A DNA stretch of 64,000 bases. It comes from Ramazzottius varieornatus. Taxonomy: Eukaryota > Tardigrada > Eutardigrada > Parachela > Ramazzottiidae. This document shows positions 35,904 to 47,147 of this stretch, piece by piece. A program made the position numbers and the translations under genes. A model generated the notes under the pieces. The model saw nothing but the letters and a program-made list of their open reading frames with translations. It had not been told where the DNA came from and ran no database searches. The stretch spans positions 682,001 to 746,000 of the forward strand of contig BDGG01000016.1 of the NCBI GenBank assembly GCA_001949185.1, given 5' to 3'. Positions within the stretch are counted from its first letter, which is position 1. Each line of letters starts with the position of its first letter.

Positions 35904-38900
35904 ATGGTTGGGGATAGAGAAGAGCCAAGTTCAAGTCCAGCGGGACTGGGTAGTCCCGCCGTTCGCAACTCTGGTCGACGGGATTCTGCCAACATTCGTG
36001 TCACGGTGGAATGTCCACTGCAGCCTCAGATATCCGAGATCACTTTCGATGGACAGGAGATACACCAACCGTAAGTCAAGCTGCAGATAGGACGCATCTA
36101 TAAAATGGGACTCTTGCTTGTTTGCAGGCCGATCTCGCGAGGAGAGCGACTGTATCGCAATGCATGCAAGATTAACTTTCTCGAAGAAGATGTGGAGGAT
36201 GGCGAAGAAGACGAGCTGGTGTCTTTTGGTGTCGCAGGTGGCAGGCCGAAAGAGACTCGCGTACAGCGTCCGGATCCAGGGCAGATTGTGTGGAGTCTGG
36301 ATAGCGTCCGCAACAAGCTGCGCAGCGCGCACATGGAAGTGGCCATCTTGACGGACATTCTCGCGCTGTCGAAAGAACGAAAGTACATGCGGGTGGAATC
36401 CGCCGTCAGTGATCCTGTCGAGTCAAAGCCGCATTTCAACATGCACATCAAGAAGAAGGTAAACTTGTCGTCAATTTAGTTTTCTATACCTCTGTCGCGC
36501 ATTTGGTGAACCGTTCATGATATCGAATACAAGATCCATAGGATTGATTGTGCGAAGGTTGATCGGGGTTCTGCTAACTAGACTGACCGGAAGATGTGTT
36601 CTTGTAGGCTGCACAATCCGTTTCGGTCCTTTTTGCTGAGGCGGCCAACCGACTCAAACGATCAGCTGCCGACACTCAAAAGGGTGATAACGATTACCAT
36701 CACGCTTTGATCAACCTTCGCGATCAGTGGAGACTGAAGAAGACGGGAGCCAATGTGACAGGAGACCTCGGATATCGGACAGGTGAATTTCTTCGTTAGC
36801 ACTTGCTGGGATGAGTAAATTTGGAGACCATACGTATGACTTTTTCAGTGGGTTCCGCGCTCAAAGCTGCTGGTCAGTTCGAGATTCGCAAGAACGAGGA
36901 CAACTCGGAGAAACCACTGAACGTCGTCATTGTGGGCGACCTCAGCGGTGAATGCGCTGTCCAAATTGACATCGCTTTCGGTACGTATTCCCGCGGTTTT
37001 TCACCTTTACTTGTGTACTCGTACTTAGAAACATCTGCGTACTGGATCCGTCTGCCTGTAGACCATGTAAGGTCGCCGCAGAAAGACTACATCGATGAAC
37101 TGCGAACCCACGATATGTGGTCGAAGGTGATAACAGCGGATACTCCATGGCATCGTCAGTTAACCGCCGCCCAGAACTGCCTCTACCTCCGCGAACTGAC
37201 CATGATGGTGGGTCCTTCTACTGAAACTACAATATCGATCTGTCGTTGTTGTGGAACGATAAATCTTGGTTTTAGCTTTCTGCGGAAGCCGTAAACCTAC
37301 CGAGTTCCCTCAGTCCGATCGTCTTTGGCGACGAAGTCCACTATACGGTATGTAAATACAGCAGAATAGACTGCTCGATGGCTTTTCTCTGGTACTAGTA
37401 CGAGGTAGATTTGGGTTTTGTTATTAGAGCTTGTTCGGTCATACGGTGCGGGTTAAGCTGCAGCATGTTCCCGAGAGCGAGATGTCACGAACCAAGTCAA
37501 CGGCTCGCTATCCTCACAACTTCAACGAGTCGACCTGGTCAGAGTCTAGAATAGTGGAGATGGTAATGCAGATGATTATGTTGACTCGCATGAGAGACCT
37601 GTCGAACCCAGATATTCCGATCCCGGCTTGTGGACCCCTGGGCCTGAAGAACTTCCGGAGGAAGATGTCTATTCAGGCGCGCGATCGCCGTGTATGGAAA
37701 ATACCGGTCACCCCAGAGTAAGTGTGGATTTCTTAGCACTGCTGGCTGCATATTACAGTAACGAAGAAGCTTTTCCTGGTGCGGGAAGGAAGAAAGCTTT
37801 CTCGTTGTGAAGTTACAACAAGTGTTCGTTGGTTCCAGGCGAAGTTTATCCACGGAGCTACTGGAGCTTTCTCATAACTTACTTCTTAGGAAAAGGTGAC
37901 AACATTGAATGATCTTGATATCGAAAGGATTAATCTGGGACGTCGGCAATGAGTTCAACCGTTTTCCCAAGTGGCGCACAGTGTAAGCCAAAAAGAGTGA
38001 CAGCGTGCGCCGCTTGAGATAAGATTTTAAGTTGTTGGTTCTATTCATTTGCCCCCGTCCCATCTGGGTTTGCTTTTTATGTTCGTGATTTTGAACGCTA
38101 CGAAGCGAGAAACCTGAAGACCTGCTTTGCCTTGCCTGTAGGATTCTGAAGTTTCTTGATGAGTTAGTGGGTCCCGACCTGACGATCATCATCCACGATA
38201 CGTCCACACTTACGTCATGGAAGTACTGTCTTATCAAGCTGTCCTTTCACACTCCGGGATTCGACTTCTACGACAGGTATAACGAACACATCTTCTATGG
38301 AAAGAACTATTTATACGGTTGTTGTGGCTCGTAGGACCAACTGTGCATTCGAGATCCACAGCGGCGAAGCGCGTTTCTGTACTCGAAATTCTGTCCACCA
38401 GTTGAGCGTTGGCGACGATATGGAGTGCCACCTTCTTTACGTCGAGGTTGGTTTCGCATTTTCAGCCAACTCGTCGTTTTGCGATAAAGACTTCCTTTAG
38501 AAGATTTTATCCCCAAAATCACTCAACTAATAACCGAACACTTTTCGGTATCGTTCCACAAAACATTGGCCTCCTTGCAGATGGTTCGACACCACTCAAC
38601 CGTCATGCAATTCCTTCTGAAGTCTCATCGCTTTGAAATCATCCAGTATAACGCTTCTTACGGCTTTTACGAGCTGAAAGAAGCTCCAGTCTCGATCTCC
38701 GTCGCCAACGCTCTCTCGTACGCGATTACCATCGTCGCGAAGTCTTCTGACGAACGATGGTGAATATCACCTTCTCTTACAGACTTTCTCGTGATGGAAT
38801 TCTGTGTTGTTAACTTGTGATTTTTCAGGCTGGTAAAGGTTGTCTGTAGTCTCTGCTACGTCTACAGAGTCTACGTGGCCAGCTTGACTGCCCCTCCGAA

Positions 38901-39135
38901 CCCGACGAATGCTGTCCGAAACAAGGACTTCGTGCCACCTAACCCCATTTTTCGAGAAGTCGATCTGAACAGCATCGTTGGTGGAGATACTCGAGCGAAG
39001 AAGAGTTCGATGGTAATCAGTGCTCTGGCATCTTTACCGCAACACAGTAAGCTCTTGAGGAAGCAGGGCGCTGAACAAGAAACCAAGCTGAGAAGACCTG
39101 CACCTGCGTGGACGAGATGGGAAACGGTAGTTTGA
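35904..39135 (+). CDS. MED17: MED17, head-module subunit of the Mediator complex
   Basis: Mediator head subunit that bridges activators and RNA polymerase II in the nucleus. Eleven exons join in phase to 692 codons: 35904-36070, 36128-36458, 36608-36782, 36849-36980, 37029-37207, 37276-37347, 37428-37717, 38142-38276, 38335-38446, 38581-38759 and 38829-39135. The diagnostic block WSLDSVRNKLRSAHMEVAIL in exon 2 matches the family WDSVRNNLRSA region, followed by ADTQKGDN, LRDQWRLKKTG and GDLGYRT. HRQLTAAQNCLYLRELTMML matches the family segment HWQTKLEAAQNVLLCKEIF. The C-terminal third is divergent, and its assignment rests on splice phase. The start is the first ATG in frame; the frame is open upstream to a TTG only. 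Length is close to human MED17 (about 650 aa). Confidence 0.88.
37937..38061. repeat. Palindromic element family A with 4-bp duplication ATCT
   Basis: Begins GGGACGTCGGCAATGAGTTC and ends TCATTTGCCCCCGTCCC, flanked by ATCT at 37933-37936 and 38062-38065. It lies in a MED17 intron; length 125 bp. Confidence 0.85.
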
Positions 39136-39376
39136 GGGTGCGATAAATAATCATACCTTGTATAAATTTTGTACTGTCTCCTGCACGATTCTGTGTTGGA
39201 AGCAAGTCCGCAGATGTGCGCACGTTTCCTTTAACTGAGCTGCTGCGAAAGTGTACTCATACGTCACGATTCAGCACTGCACATTCATGTCGGAAGAAAT
39301 CTTGTCTCCGTCTTTTGTACCGAACACCCAGCCGATTCTCTTCACTAAGACCTTCGTGACAAGAAAGCGAAGACCA

Positions 39377-39379
<3 letters not shown>

Positions 39380-39412
<33 letters not shown>
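39380..39412. repeat. (AG)n microsatellite
   Basis: About 16 AG dinucleotides between MED17 and SKP1, downstream of both. Confidence 0.9.
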
Positions 39413-39414
<2 letters not shown>

Positions 39415-39600
39415 GTCTTAAAGCGTCCGAGAAACAAAGAAAACGTTGCGTCAGAAGGCTCAAAAATCAGAAACGTCAGGAAAAAACGAGCATTACTCTT
39501 TTGACAGACTTTTCTTCCATTCAGACTGGAGAGCGTTCGAGGTAGGAGACTGACACAGAAACATCCCAAGAGACAAAAGGCATCCTGGACTTTGAGCTTT

Positions 39601-40488
39601 CTAACTGGCTTCGTTCTCGCACCAGGCAGTCTGCTTGCGGATTTCCTCCTCTTCTTCGGGAGTGAAGTCATTCTCAATTCCGTACATTTCACGGATCTGC
39701 TCCACAGTCTTACCCTTTAGAATGTTGGCCACGGTCTTGCAGCAAAGTCCTCGCAGCTTCTTGATGTCCAGGTAGTCAGCGGCCAGCATGATCTCAAACA
39801 GCGAGCTCTGATCGACCTGCAGATACTTCTGGTCCCACTCAGGAATCTCTTCGCAAAAGCGAGCCAAGATCTCTTCTTCCTCCGTCAGCTCCTTGGGCTC
39901 ACCGTCGTGCTTGGCATGGTAGTCCATCCAGTGATGCACCTACAAAACAGAAACATAATTATCAGCGTTGAGCACATTAATACAGATATTATTCAGTCTG
40001 AAAGTTGGTGCACACTTCCACCAGTAACACTGAGGAAGTGCGCGACTTTGAGACAACCATGTTGTCGAGTATGTTCCTCGAAGTGGCGCACGTTCTCGGT
40101 GTTATTAGCAGTAAGCGTGCGCCACTTGAAAAACTGATCTACTATGCGAAAATCAAGGCTTGATTCTTACCTTGCGGAAAATCTCCTTTCGGATCTTGGG
40201 AAGAGGCAAAATGTCGTCGTCTTTGTCGCCACTGCCAGACTCCAAAGACATCTCGAGTAGATCCTTAATCACCTTAGATTGCTGCAAAGGAAAAGAAAAC
40301 GGTTGGAAAGATGGACAGAAGGAACTAACGATACGTACGTGACCTCATTCTTCGTTCGGCTGGCTTACTTTCGCGGCCTGCTCTTCCACCTGGAAGATCT
40401 CACCGTCTTCGGTCCTGATACGGATCATCTTCTGGGGCTTCTGCTCCCCTTCGGTCTTGATTTCAGGTTTCTGATCACCGTCGGCCAT
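39601..40488 (-). CDS. SKP1: SKP1, adaptor of SCF ubiquitin ligases
   Basis: Links F-box proteins to cullin-1. Three exons (40488-40369, 40281-40171, 39939-39601) give 189 aa. The BTB/POZ-like fold begins at MIRIRTEDGEIFQVEEQAAK and continues through the acidic loop (GSGDKDDDILPLP). The C-terminal F-box-binding helices are clear: PEWDQKYLQVDQSSLFEIML, AADYLDIKKL, CKTVANILKGKT, IENDFTPEEEEEIRK and a final WCEN. Compared with the usual length of about 163 aa there is a 20-residue Gly/Glu/Lys-rich N-terminal extension before the first beta strand. An acceptor-like site upstream of the ATG suggests a 5'UTR intron. The two introns lie between 40368 and 39940; the second holds two tandem palindromic repeats. 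Confidence 0.95.
40007..40146. repeat. Palindromic element family A, tandem pair in SKP1 intron
   Basis: GGAAGTGCGCGACTTTGAGA, then CGAAGTGGCGCACG...GTGCGCCACTTGAA. The first unit is partly decayed. Confidence 0.65.
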
Positions 40489-41030
40489 CTTGTCGCTGAT
40501 TTCGGCTGTCCAAACAAAAGAAATACTACAAACTAAAAATGAAGCCACGAGCGAGAAAAGCCAGGCAACGTGAAGCTTCTACCACACGCTCGAGTCACTT
40601 CAAGTATGGAAGGAAAGGTACCGAAGAGTTGAAGAGTATGGAAAGAGCACAAAGCTCGCCAGGAACGGGACTTTCGGTGGCGCGAAAGAAGACGGGAAGA
40701 AGACTAAGTAGCTTGAAAATCGCTGGAATGAGTAAGTTGATTTTCGTCTTCACTTACCAGTGAGTGGACTGGATTTAGAAAGACAGACCAGAGCCACCAG
40801 AGCTGTACGAGCTTCTATCACCTTATTACCAGCAAATCGCCAAGACCTAATGTTCTATAGCAAGCAGTGATGAGCTGCTAAAAGGGGCCTCCACTTGCAC
40901 AAGGCCTGCCAAAACCGCAAGCTGTCGAAAAAGGTGTTTGATTAGTCATTATCATGCAGTTGGTAACGTGTACGTGGTGTAGACTTCCACACACACACAA
41001 CCGGTTCAAACTATGTCACTCACGCTTTCT

Positions 41031-41078
41031 GCAGCCCAGCGGTTGCTTGTGTTTGCAGCCCAGCGGTTGCTTGTGTTT
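41031..41078. repeat. Tandem duplication of a 24-bp unit
   Basis: GCAGCCCAGCGGTTGCTTGT plus GTTT occurs twice, back to back and identical, in gene-free DNA. Confidence 0.9.
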
Positions 41079-41518
41079 GGCGAGACGGTTTTCTTTTGTT
41101 GCTCGGATTACTTGATTGAATGAAGAGCTCATGCTGAATTTCGTTAGTAAATTACATCACATTACGTACTAGATATCATCAACGTATGACGTACACCATG
41201 TCGGTCCTACATATTTGTTAGCTGAACGTAATCAATCAATCGCCCAATCAGTGTGTTTGAGGTTCCGGCAAGGACCCCTTTAGCAGCTCATGTATGCAAG
41301 TCATGCGAGAATTTAAGATCCTGTCCGAAACATCATCGTACAATCTGCTTCGCCCTTGCAAATTCCGATTTTTCGATATCCGCTTATGCCGCAGCGATAA
41401 TGACAGCCGACACCTGTGTTGGACCGGCAGAGCAATAACAAGATGACGCAGGCGGCTCTACTTCGAAAACTGTCGGCTGGTCCGGCCGACTACATCCTGT
41501 CAGTGTGTCTGCCAGAAG

Positions 41519-41698
41519 TACTGTAAATATTCGCTNNNNNNNNNNNNNNNNNNNNNNNNNNNNNNNNNNNNNNNNNNNNNNNNNNNNNNNNNNNNNNNNN
41601 NNNNNNNNNNNNNNNNNNNNNNNNNNNNNNNNNNNNNNNNNNNNNNNNNNNNNNNNNNNNNNNNNNNNNNNNNNNNNNNGCAGCGAATATTTACAGTA
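41519..41698. other. Assembly gap between inverted repeat arms
   Basis: N at 41536-41679 (144 positions). The flanks TACTGTAAATATTCGCT (41519-41535) and AGCGAATATTTACAGTA (41682-41698) are perfect complements, so the missing sequence probably is or contains a hairpin. Two open frames across the gap are artefacts of the Ns. Confidence 0.9.
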
Positions 41699-42683
41699 TA
41701 TCTTATGCAGCCGACAACAGCCGATAAAAATTCGGCAGGCATCGGCAGCTGTCTGCTGGGGATGTGCCCCGGATCAACATGTCGGCTGGCTTTGACCAAT
41801 GGCCATATGAAATTCGGTGCCGTACCGTCATATGGGCTTCGGTTTCACATGATGACGGTCCGGCACTTGCCAACCGCAAATCTTGTCGAAAGACCCGAAA
41901 ATGTTATATGATATGGACAATGGGCCATATGAGCCATTGTTTGTATCGGAATACAAAAACCAAAATTTAGATTGCACAAATTTTGATGTTTCTTCGAGCT
42001 GTAATCAATGACCAGACATTTGATTCATCGACAGTTCGTTCTTTCTGCACAAAGCAACAAATCTGTATTCAGCACAACTGGCGCAGTGCAGCGTAGTGAA
42101 CGTGCCCGGTTTTTGATTTCCAGACCTTCGAAAATGTGTCGGGTGTTTCCGTCTAGACCACAGGGTTTTTTGAACATCACCTCATTGATGGCGGAAAGCA
42201 AAATCTGAGAACGTTGTCGTGACGAGGCTTCGCGGCTGGCGACCTGGAGGCTAATTCTCATTTCCGCGTCTCAGTGCCGGGTGGCCACAGTATGCCACCA
42301 CACGCCCAGATCGTTAGCTATAACTTGCCGACCGCGCACCTTTTCAGGATTCTGTTTTGTATATGTAATGTGCCGATTTTGATTGATCATTTCAGCTGAA
42401 GAGAACTAAACTGAAAAAATTTTAAAAAGGAAGAAAAAACGACCGCGGAAATCATAGCTCTTTAAAACTAAGTAGGCGGCCTGAAGATGCGTGCTGTTGA
42501 ATGATTTCGAGCCGTTGTACTAAAACTTAAGCATACGTCGGTGGATTAGATATTTGCTGTTTGGCTAAAACTTATTTCTAAAAGAAACGGATAAAAATGT
42601 GGATTGTTATACCTGGTTGAATGAGACCCTAGTATTGTGCGCCGGAAATCGCTGCACCACAGCGTCTGTCTCAATGGCATAGA

Positions 42684-42708
42684 ATGACATGACATGACAT
42701 GACATGAC
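42684..42708. repeat. (ATGAC)5 microsatellite inside a short inverted repeat
   Basis: Five ATGAC units, framed by ATAGAATG (42679-42686, overlapping the first unit) and CATTCTAT (42712-42719). Confidence 0.85.
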
Positions 42709-43245
42709 TTGCATTCTATCTCGAGAAGTATATTCGTGTTGTCGGCTGGCAGAATTGAACCTGGCCGACGACTACGTCACCCATCCGATCCGAGAAACCC
42801 CCGATATCGGCAGATAATTTTATCGGAAGCTATCTGCCAGTATCTGGCCGAGAAAGTATCTGGCCGAATTTTTCTCGGCCGGACGAGCAGACATAAGTAT
42901 GCCGTCGCCATTAGTCAAAGGCTCAGAGCCTATTAAACGAAGCGGAATGACCAATGGACGAGGCCGGGCGACACTGATCCATCTTACTCGTTATACTTGG
43001 ATCTCCTCGATTCTTCCAGGATCACCAGCGTGTTCGCTCTGGCTTGGATGAAGTGATGTTTCTCGCGTTCTCCGAGCTGTGTGTCTTTATCGTTAAGTTG
43101 TTGGCGAGACGTAACGAAGGCTGTCGAAGGGTGTTTTGGCTCCAGGTGTGGACGTCTTACAAGTCAGAAGACAGCCTTGACGCCTTTTCTGATCAACGCC
43201 AGCCGGAAGGCGTGTTGCGTTTGATCCCGTCCCTCCTGCCGAAGC

Positions 43246-44084
43246 ATGGCTCGAACGAAACAGCATAAATTGAACCCAAAGCCCAGACCTACCGGTAGAG
43301 TGGTAGCTCGGTCCGTCGGAGCAGCAGTTTCGTCCCAAGATCCTGCTGCGGCGCAGGCAGTGCAGGCACCGCTAGCCAATGCTGCACTTCCTCCTCGTGC
43401 GGCGGTTGCTGTGGTTCTCGTGCCTCGTCTTCCTCAGCCCGGACGACGTGGACGAAAACAGCTGGCAACGAAACCTGCTCATTGACAAGACCGGCGACTG
43501 GAGGAATCAAGAAGGCACCTCGGTATCGCCCAGGTAAAAAAAGCGCCTACTTCTGTGACTGCTAGTTTGCTGCCGTTCTAGTTGTTGTCTACTGCCTCCG
43601 TTGCCTTGTCAGGCACGGTCGCCCTTCGGGAGATTCGACGTTACCAACAGAGCACAGCAACGTTACTGGGCAAGCTTTCCTTCCAGCGGCTTGTGAAAGA
43701 AATCTCCTAAGACTTCATGCTCGATATTCGTTTCCAGCCTGCTGCCATTGGAGCTCTGCAGGTAGGCTGGAGAACAAACTTGTTGGTGGTATGTCGCCTT
43801 TAAACTCAACTGTTTCTTCCCTTGTATCACTTGGCATACATCCTCTATCGTTGTAGCAAGCCGCGGAAGCCTACCTGGTCGGCCTGTTCGAAGATACCAA
43901 CTTGTGCGCCATCCATGCCAACCGCTTAACAATCATGGTGAAGGATATGATGGTAACGGTTGAATACTCATTTTTTTGATTTTTGGAGTACTGATGTGGA
44001 AGATTGGATGACTTTGTTGTAACGTTTCCTTGTCGATCATCCTTTCTCTAGCTGGCTCGTCGACTTCGGAACGAGAAGGACTGA
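43246..44084 (+). pseudogene. Divergent, intron-containing histone H3-like gene, broken
   Basis: Four exon-like blocks with intact GT-AG junctions align along histone H3: 43246-43533, 43613-43761, 43857-43952 and 44052-44084. The tail starts MARTKQ, has an Ala/Pro-rich insertion of about 55 residues, then resumes at RKQLATK. At 43483-43485 the frame meets TGA; PATGGIKKAPRYRPG continues in another frame, which fits a one-base loss. Exon 2 reads [14 protein letters not shown] and FQRLVKEIS, then TAA at 43708-43710 where H3 has Gln, then continues as DFMLDIRFQ. Exon 3 has [18 protein letters not shown]; exon 4 ends LARRLRNEKD. Loop 1 is of canonical H3 length, so it is not obviously a CENP-A. 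Two lesions indicate a pseudogene or sequence errors; kept introns exclude a processed copy. The broken frame is described as it stands. Confidence 0.8.
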
Positions 44085-44691
44085 TGGTTCGCAATGCTGG
44101 GTCTTGCAAGAGGACTTCTTGGTTCATTTCTGAATATTTTATTTATTTCAAGTGCGTTTTCTTCCCGCTCGAGTAAGCGGTCTTGTCTTTCTCTCGAGGA
44201 TTTCCGCGGCGAACTTTGTCTAGACTTTTAGAGTTCCATAATGTGAGCACAAGTTGTACCAGTTTTATCCCTTCGGTGTTTTTGTCTGGGATCGTATTTT
44301 TAAGTTTTCCGTATAACCGTGTGAGTTTCCTGTGTTCCGCAAGGACGATAAAAAGCTGTGACAAACCTCTTCATGTAAAAACCAAACTGTGGTAGGTTTC
44401 CTCAGGACTTGTGATCTGTAGCGAAAACCAGGAGTGTGATAACTTCCGGCTGACGTACAGTGCTGTTTTGCCCGAATTTAATTCGCTATTGTGTGAAATT
44501 AATGTTACAGGACACACTTCTGCCGTCCTGCGTACAAAGAGGAGCGAACAATGAATCATCATCAGGATTTTCGTTCGGGTACGGAACAGATCCAGCGAAT
44601 TCCCCTGATTGGCTGAACGTACACGTACTTTTGCGAGAAATCGACTGGGTAATTTATAAGTGTTGCTGTTTCAGAATTCAAATCAAGCAAG
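44085..44691. other. Intergenic between H3-like pseudogene and unrecognised gene
   Basis: Nothing recognised; probably holds the promoter of the gene starting at 44692. Confidence 0.5.
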
Positions 44692-47147
44692 ATGGCTGAG
44701 TTCACCTACAACAACGTACGCAAGATCTTCAGATTCCCGGGTGACCACTTCATCGACACCATCGAAAATGCTGCAAAAGTGAGGATGCTCCTCGCCGAAC
44801 AGTCCTCAGAAGCCAGCTTTGTAGCTTCCCTGGTTTTCCTTCAACTCTGCAACTTAGCTGCTGCAACCAAGGCCTCAGATGTAAAGACCATCGAGATCAA
44901 CTGGAGCACGTTCGCAGGCCCTTACAAAGCCTTCCTAAAGCTCAGCGCCAAAGTTGCCGAAGACGTGGCAAACAAGATCCCGAGAAAGCCAGCAGGGAAC
45001 AAAGAAGCGGCGATCCTCCGGGCGATTTACGAATCGTTACAGGACAATTCCTTCATCAAAATTCTGTCTGAGAATGAAATGGTGGGAAGCTGCGTGTGTG
45101 AACGTCTCGTCAGCTTCCTGCGAGACTACTGGAACTGTTTGACAGGTATTCACCCAACCATTTAAATCATCGTACATTTCGTGAAGTTTTGATTGTTTTT
45201 TATTGATGGCCTCATTTAGATGATGAAGAGAAAGAGAGATCGCAAACACGAACCGGCCAAAACTTCGAGCAAACCTTGTCGTGGCCTCGCTGAAACAGCT
45301 CATAGTGTTGATCGCTAGGTTCCTGGGACTGAGCTCCGTCAAGCTGGCCTTTTCCGAAGAAGCGGAGTTTATACAGATCTGGGAGCCGAATGGGTTCAGT
45401 TCTGGAGTGGTTCGTGGACGGACTAGAACACGGCTGTAAGCGACCTTGCACAATAAACGCGAATTCGTGACAGAGAAACTGCGAGCTCGGCAAAGAAACT
45501 CGATCACATCGTTTTCTCAACTGGCGCACGTTGTTAGTGATAGTGTCTGAAACGGTGCGCCACTTGGGATAGCGATCCGGTCGCGTTTCTTTGCCGAGCT
45601 CGCAACTGGGTGTTAGTCATTCTTGTTTCCAGTGTTCCCCTGTATGAAAGACAAGACACAATTCCGTATTACGAGGTATTACGAGGTCGAGAGAAAGGTT
45701 CGAGAGAGCGCTGGGTTCCACCTAGTTACCGGAACTCCGCAGTTGCTGGCTCACCGCGCATGTTAGATGCTCCAACGATTTCGAGCCGGCAGATCGTCCT
45801 TTCAGAGCTACCACAACATCGAGGACGACCAGGAGAAGCTGCCCAAAGGAAGGAGAGACCTCGTCGAGCACCTATTGTGGGCTTTGTACAACCACGAGAA
45901 GAAGTATTTGCGCCAGTAAGAACAAAATATTCATGAAATTGGCCGGCGGTAGACGACTCGAACAAGATTCTGACTTAAGTGGCGCACGCTCTAGAACAAT
46001 AAGAATGAGAACGTGCGCCGCTTGATATAGCGGTCTGGGTGAGCTCGTTTGCCAACGTCGCAAATCTCAATGAATTCATTACTTTTCGCAATTCCAGGCA
46101 GCCGTTGGCGTTTTCGGTCTTGGGCACGCTTAAAAGTCTTGAAGGCGATGCGAGAGCGGAGACCTTGCTGAACGAAGCTGCCAGCATCAGCCAGAAAGAC
46201 TTCGACGATGCCTATACGGTACCGTACTCGTTTTTGGTGAATCATTACATCAGAGTCGGCGGCGGTACTGGTAATCCCTTGGCCAAGTCTCCGGAAGAAA
46301 TACGGATGCAACGTGTGGCGTTAGTTCCTCGACCGATGATTGCAAGAGCGGTCTCCAGATTTCAGCTATGCATAATCCGCGATGAATACTTGTTGCAAGG
46401 TTAAATCCAAATTTCTCCGATACTATCATCCAATATGGACTTCATCAAACACTGTCTCGAACAGGATTGTTTTCCCAACTGGCACATGCTCTCAGCGAAT
46501 AAAAATGCAAATGTCCGCCACGTGAGAAAACATTCCTGTTCAATTCGGTTGCCGACGTCCGAATTCGTGAGCTCGTTTCCTTACATTTCGGAACAAGAAT
46601 GGTTTTTGGCATTCCGTCAGAGTTGGTATCGCATACAAGAAAGCTGGCCGCTCAAATGCGTGACGAACGAGTTTATGCTGTCGCAACGTTGCAGCAAGAA
46701 CCCTTGATAGTCGCTCTGACTTTGTCTTTCCTTGACCACTTCTTCCTGTGGCAGAGCAAGAAGATTCGCGGACCACACAGTGCGTCCAACTCTCCCATGA
46801 GAAACATATCCGGAAGCCCGGCTTGGCTAGCCGATGTCAAAGGTATCCTCCAACAAGTCTCTGGAGCCCCCTGTCGGAACCTCGTCTTCCACTCGTACGT
46901 TGGTGCGACGGAAGTCCCGGACATGGCGGCAGTGATGGAGTACTGTCGCGACCCAAATGTGGCATCCAGTAAGACACGACGCGATGCCACAGTTTGGTAC
47001 TACCAGCTGCAGGGGCTTTCCCCCAAAAGGTACAAGCCGAATGGTAAAGTCCAGGTGGTGTGGTGTAGTGGAAAGATGAAATCTCTGGCTGCTCTCCTTC
47101 AAGAGGAGTTTAACGTACGAGAAGTTGGTCGTTTACTCGAACACTGA
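44692..47147 (+). CDS. Unrecognised multi-exon gene, mostly helical protein
   Basis: Coding blocks: 44692-45145 (MAEFTYNNVRKIFRFPGDHF, then helical LVFLQLCNLAAATKAS), about 45224-45435 (LVVASLKQLIVLIARFLGL), about 45633-45680, 45767-45915 (DLVEHLLWALYNHEKKYLRQ), 46098 to about 46270 or 46400, and about 46572-47147, ending KSLAALLQEEFNVREVGRLL before TGA 47145-47147. Composition is that of a soluble alpha-helical protein; there is no signal peptide or membrane segment, and I do not recognise a family. In the fourth block an in-frame TAG lies just before 45767 and is avoided if 45681-45766 is spliced out at GTATTA. The junction between about 46270 and 46600 is unresolved. Introns hold three palindromic repeats. 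It converges on the Pax gene. Confidence 0.6.
45481..45603. repeat. Palindromic element family A with 4-bp duplication AACT and variant tips
   Basis: Perfect 19-bp tips GCGAGCTCGGCAAAGAAAC (45481-45499) and its complement (45585-45603), flanked by AACT at 45477-45480 and 45604-45607. The tip differs from the GGGACG type. It lies in an intron of the unrecognised gene. Confidence 0.88.
45940..46061. repeat. Palindromic element family A, possible duplication AAAT
   Basis: Core TAAGTGGCGCACGC...ACGTGCGCCGCTTG, ending GTTTGCCAACGTCGC. AAAT occurs at 45936-45939 and 46062-46065. Confidence 0.7.
46436..46560. repeat. Palindromic element family A, full copy
   Basis: GGACTTCATCAAACAC at the left, GGTTGCCGACGTCC at the right, core CAACTGGCACATGC...ATGTCCGCCACGTGAG. 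Confidence 0.7.

Larger units (their letters stand above)
40489..43245. other. Gene-poor region with repeats and a gap
   Basis: Contains a 24-bp tandem duplication, the assembly gap, an ATGAC run, and repeated TCGGC/GCCGA-type motifs around 41400-42900 (for example ATATCGGCAGAT and ATCTGGCCGAG near 42800) that suggest decayed mobile DNA. No gene recognised. Confidence 0.5.

Noticed and set aside
41500-41799. Long open frames on both strands across 41500-41799
   Set aside because: They are open only because they run through the N gap.
43246-43485. Treating the 79-codon frame as a free-standing small protein
   Set aside because: Downstream H3 exons with matching splice sites show that it is the first part of a broken H3-like gene.
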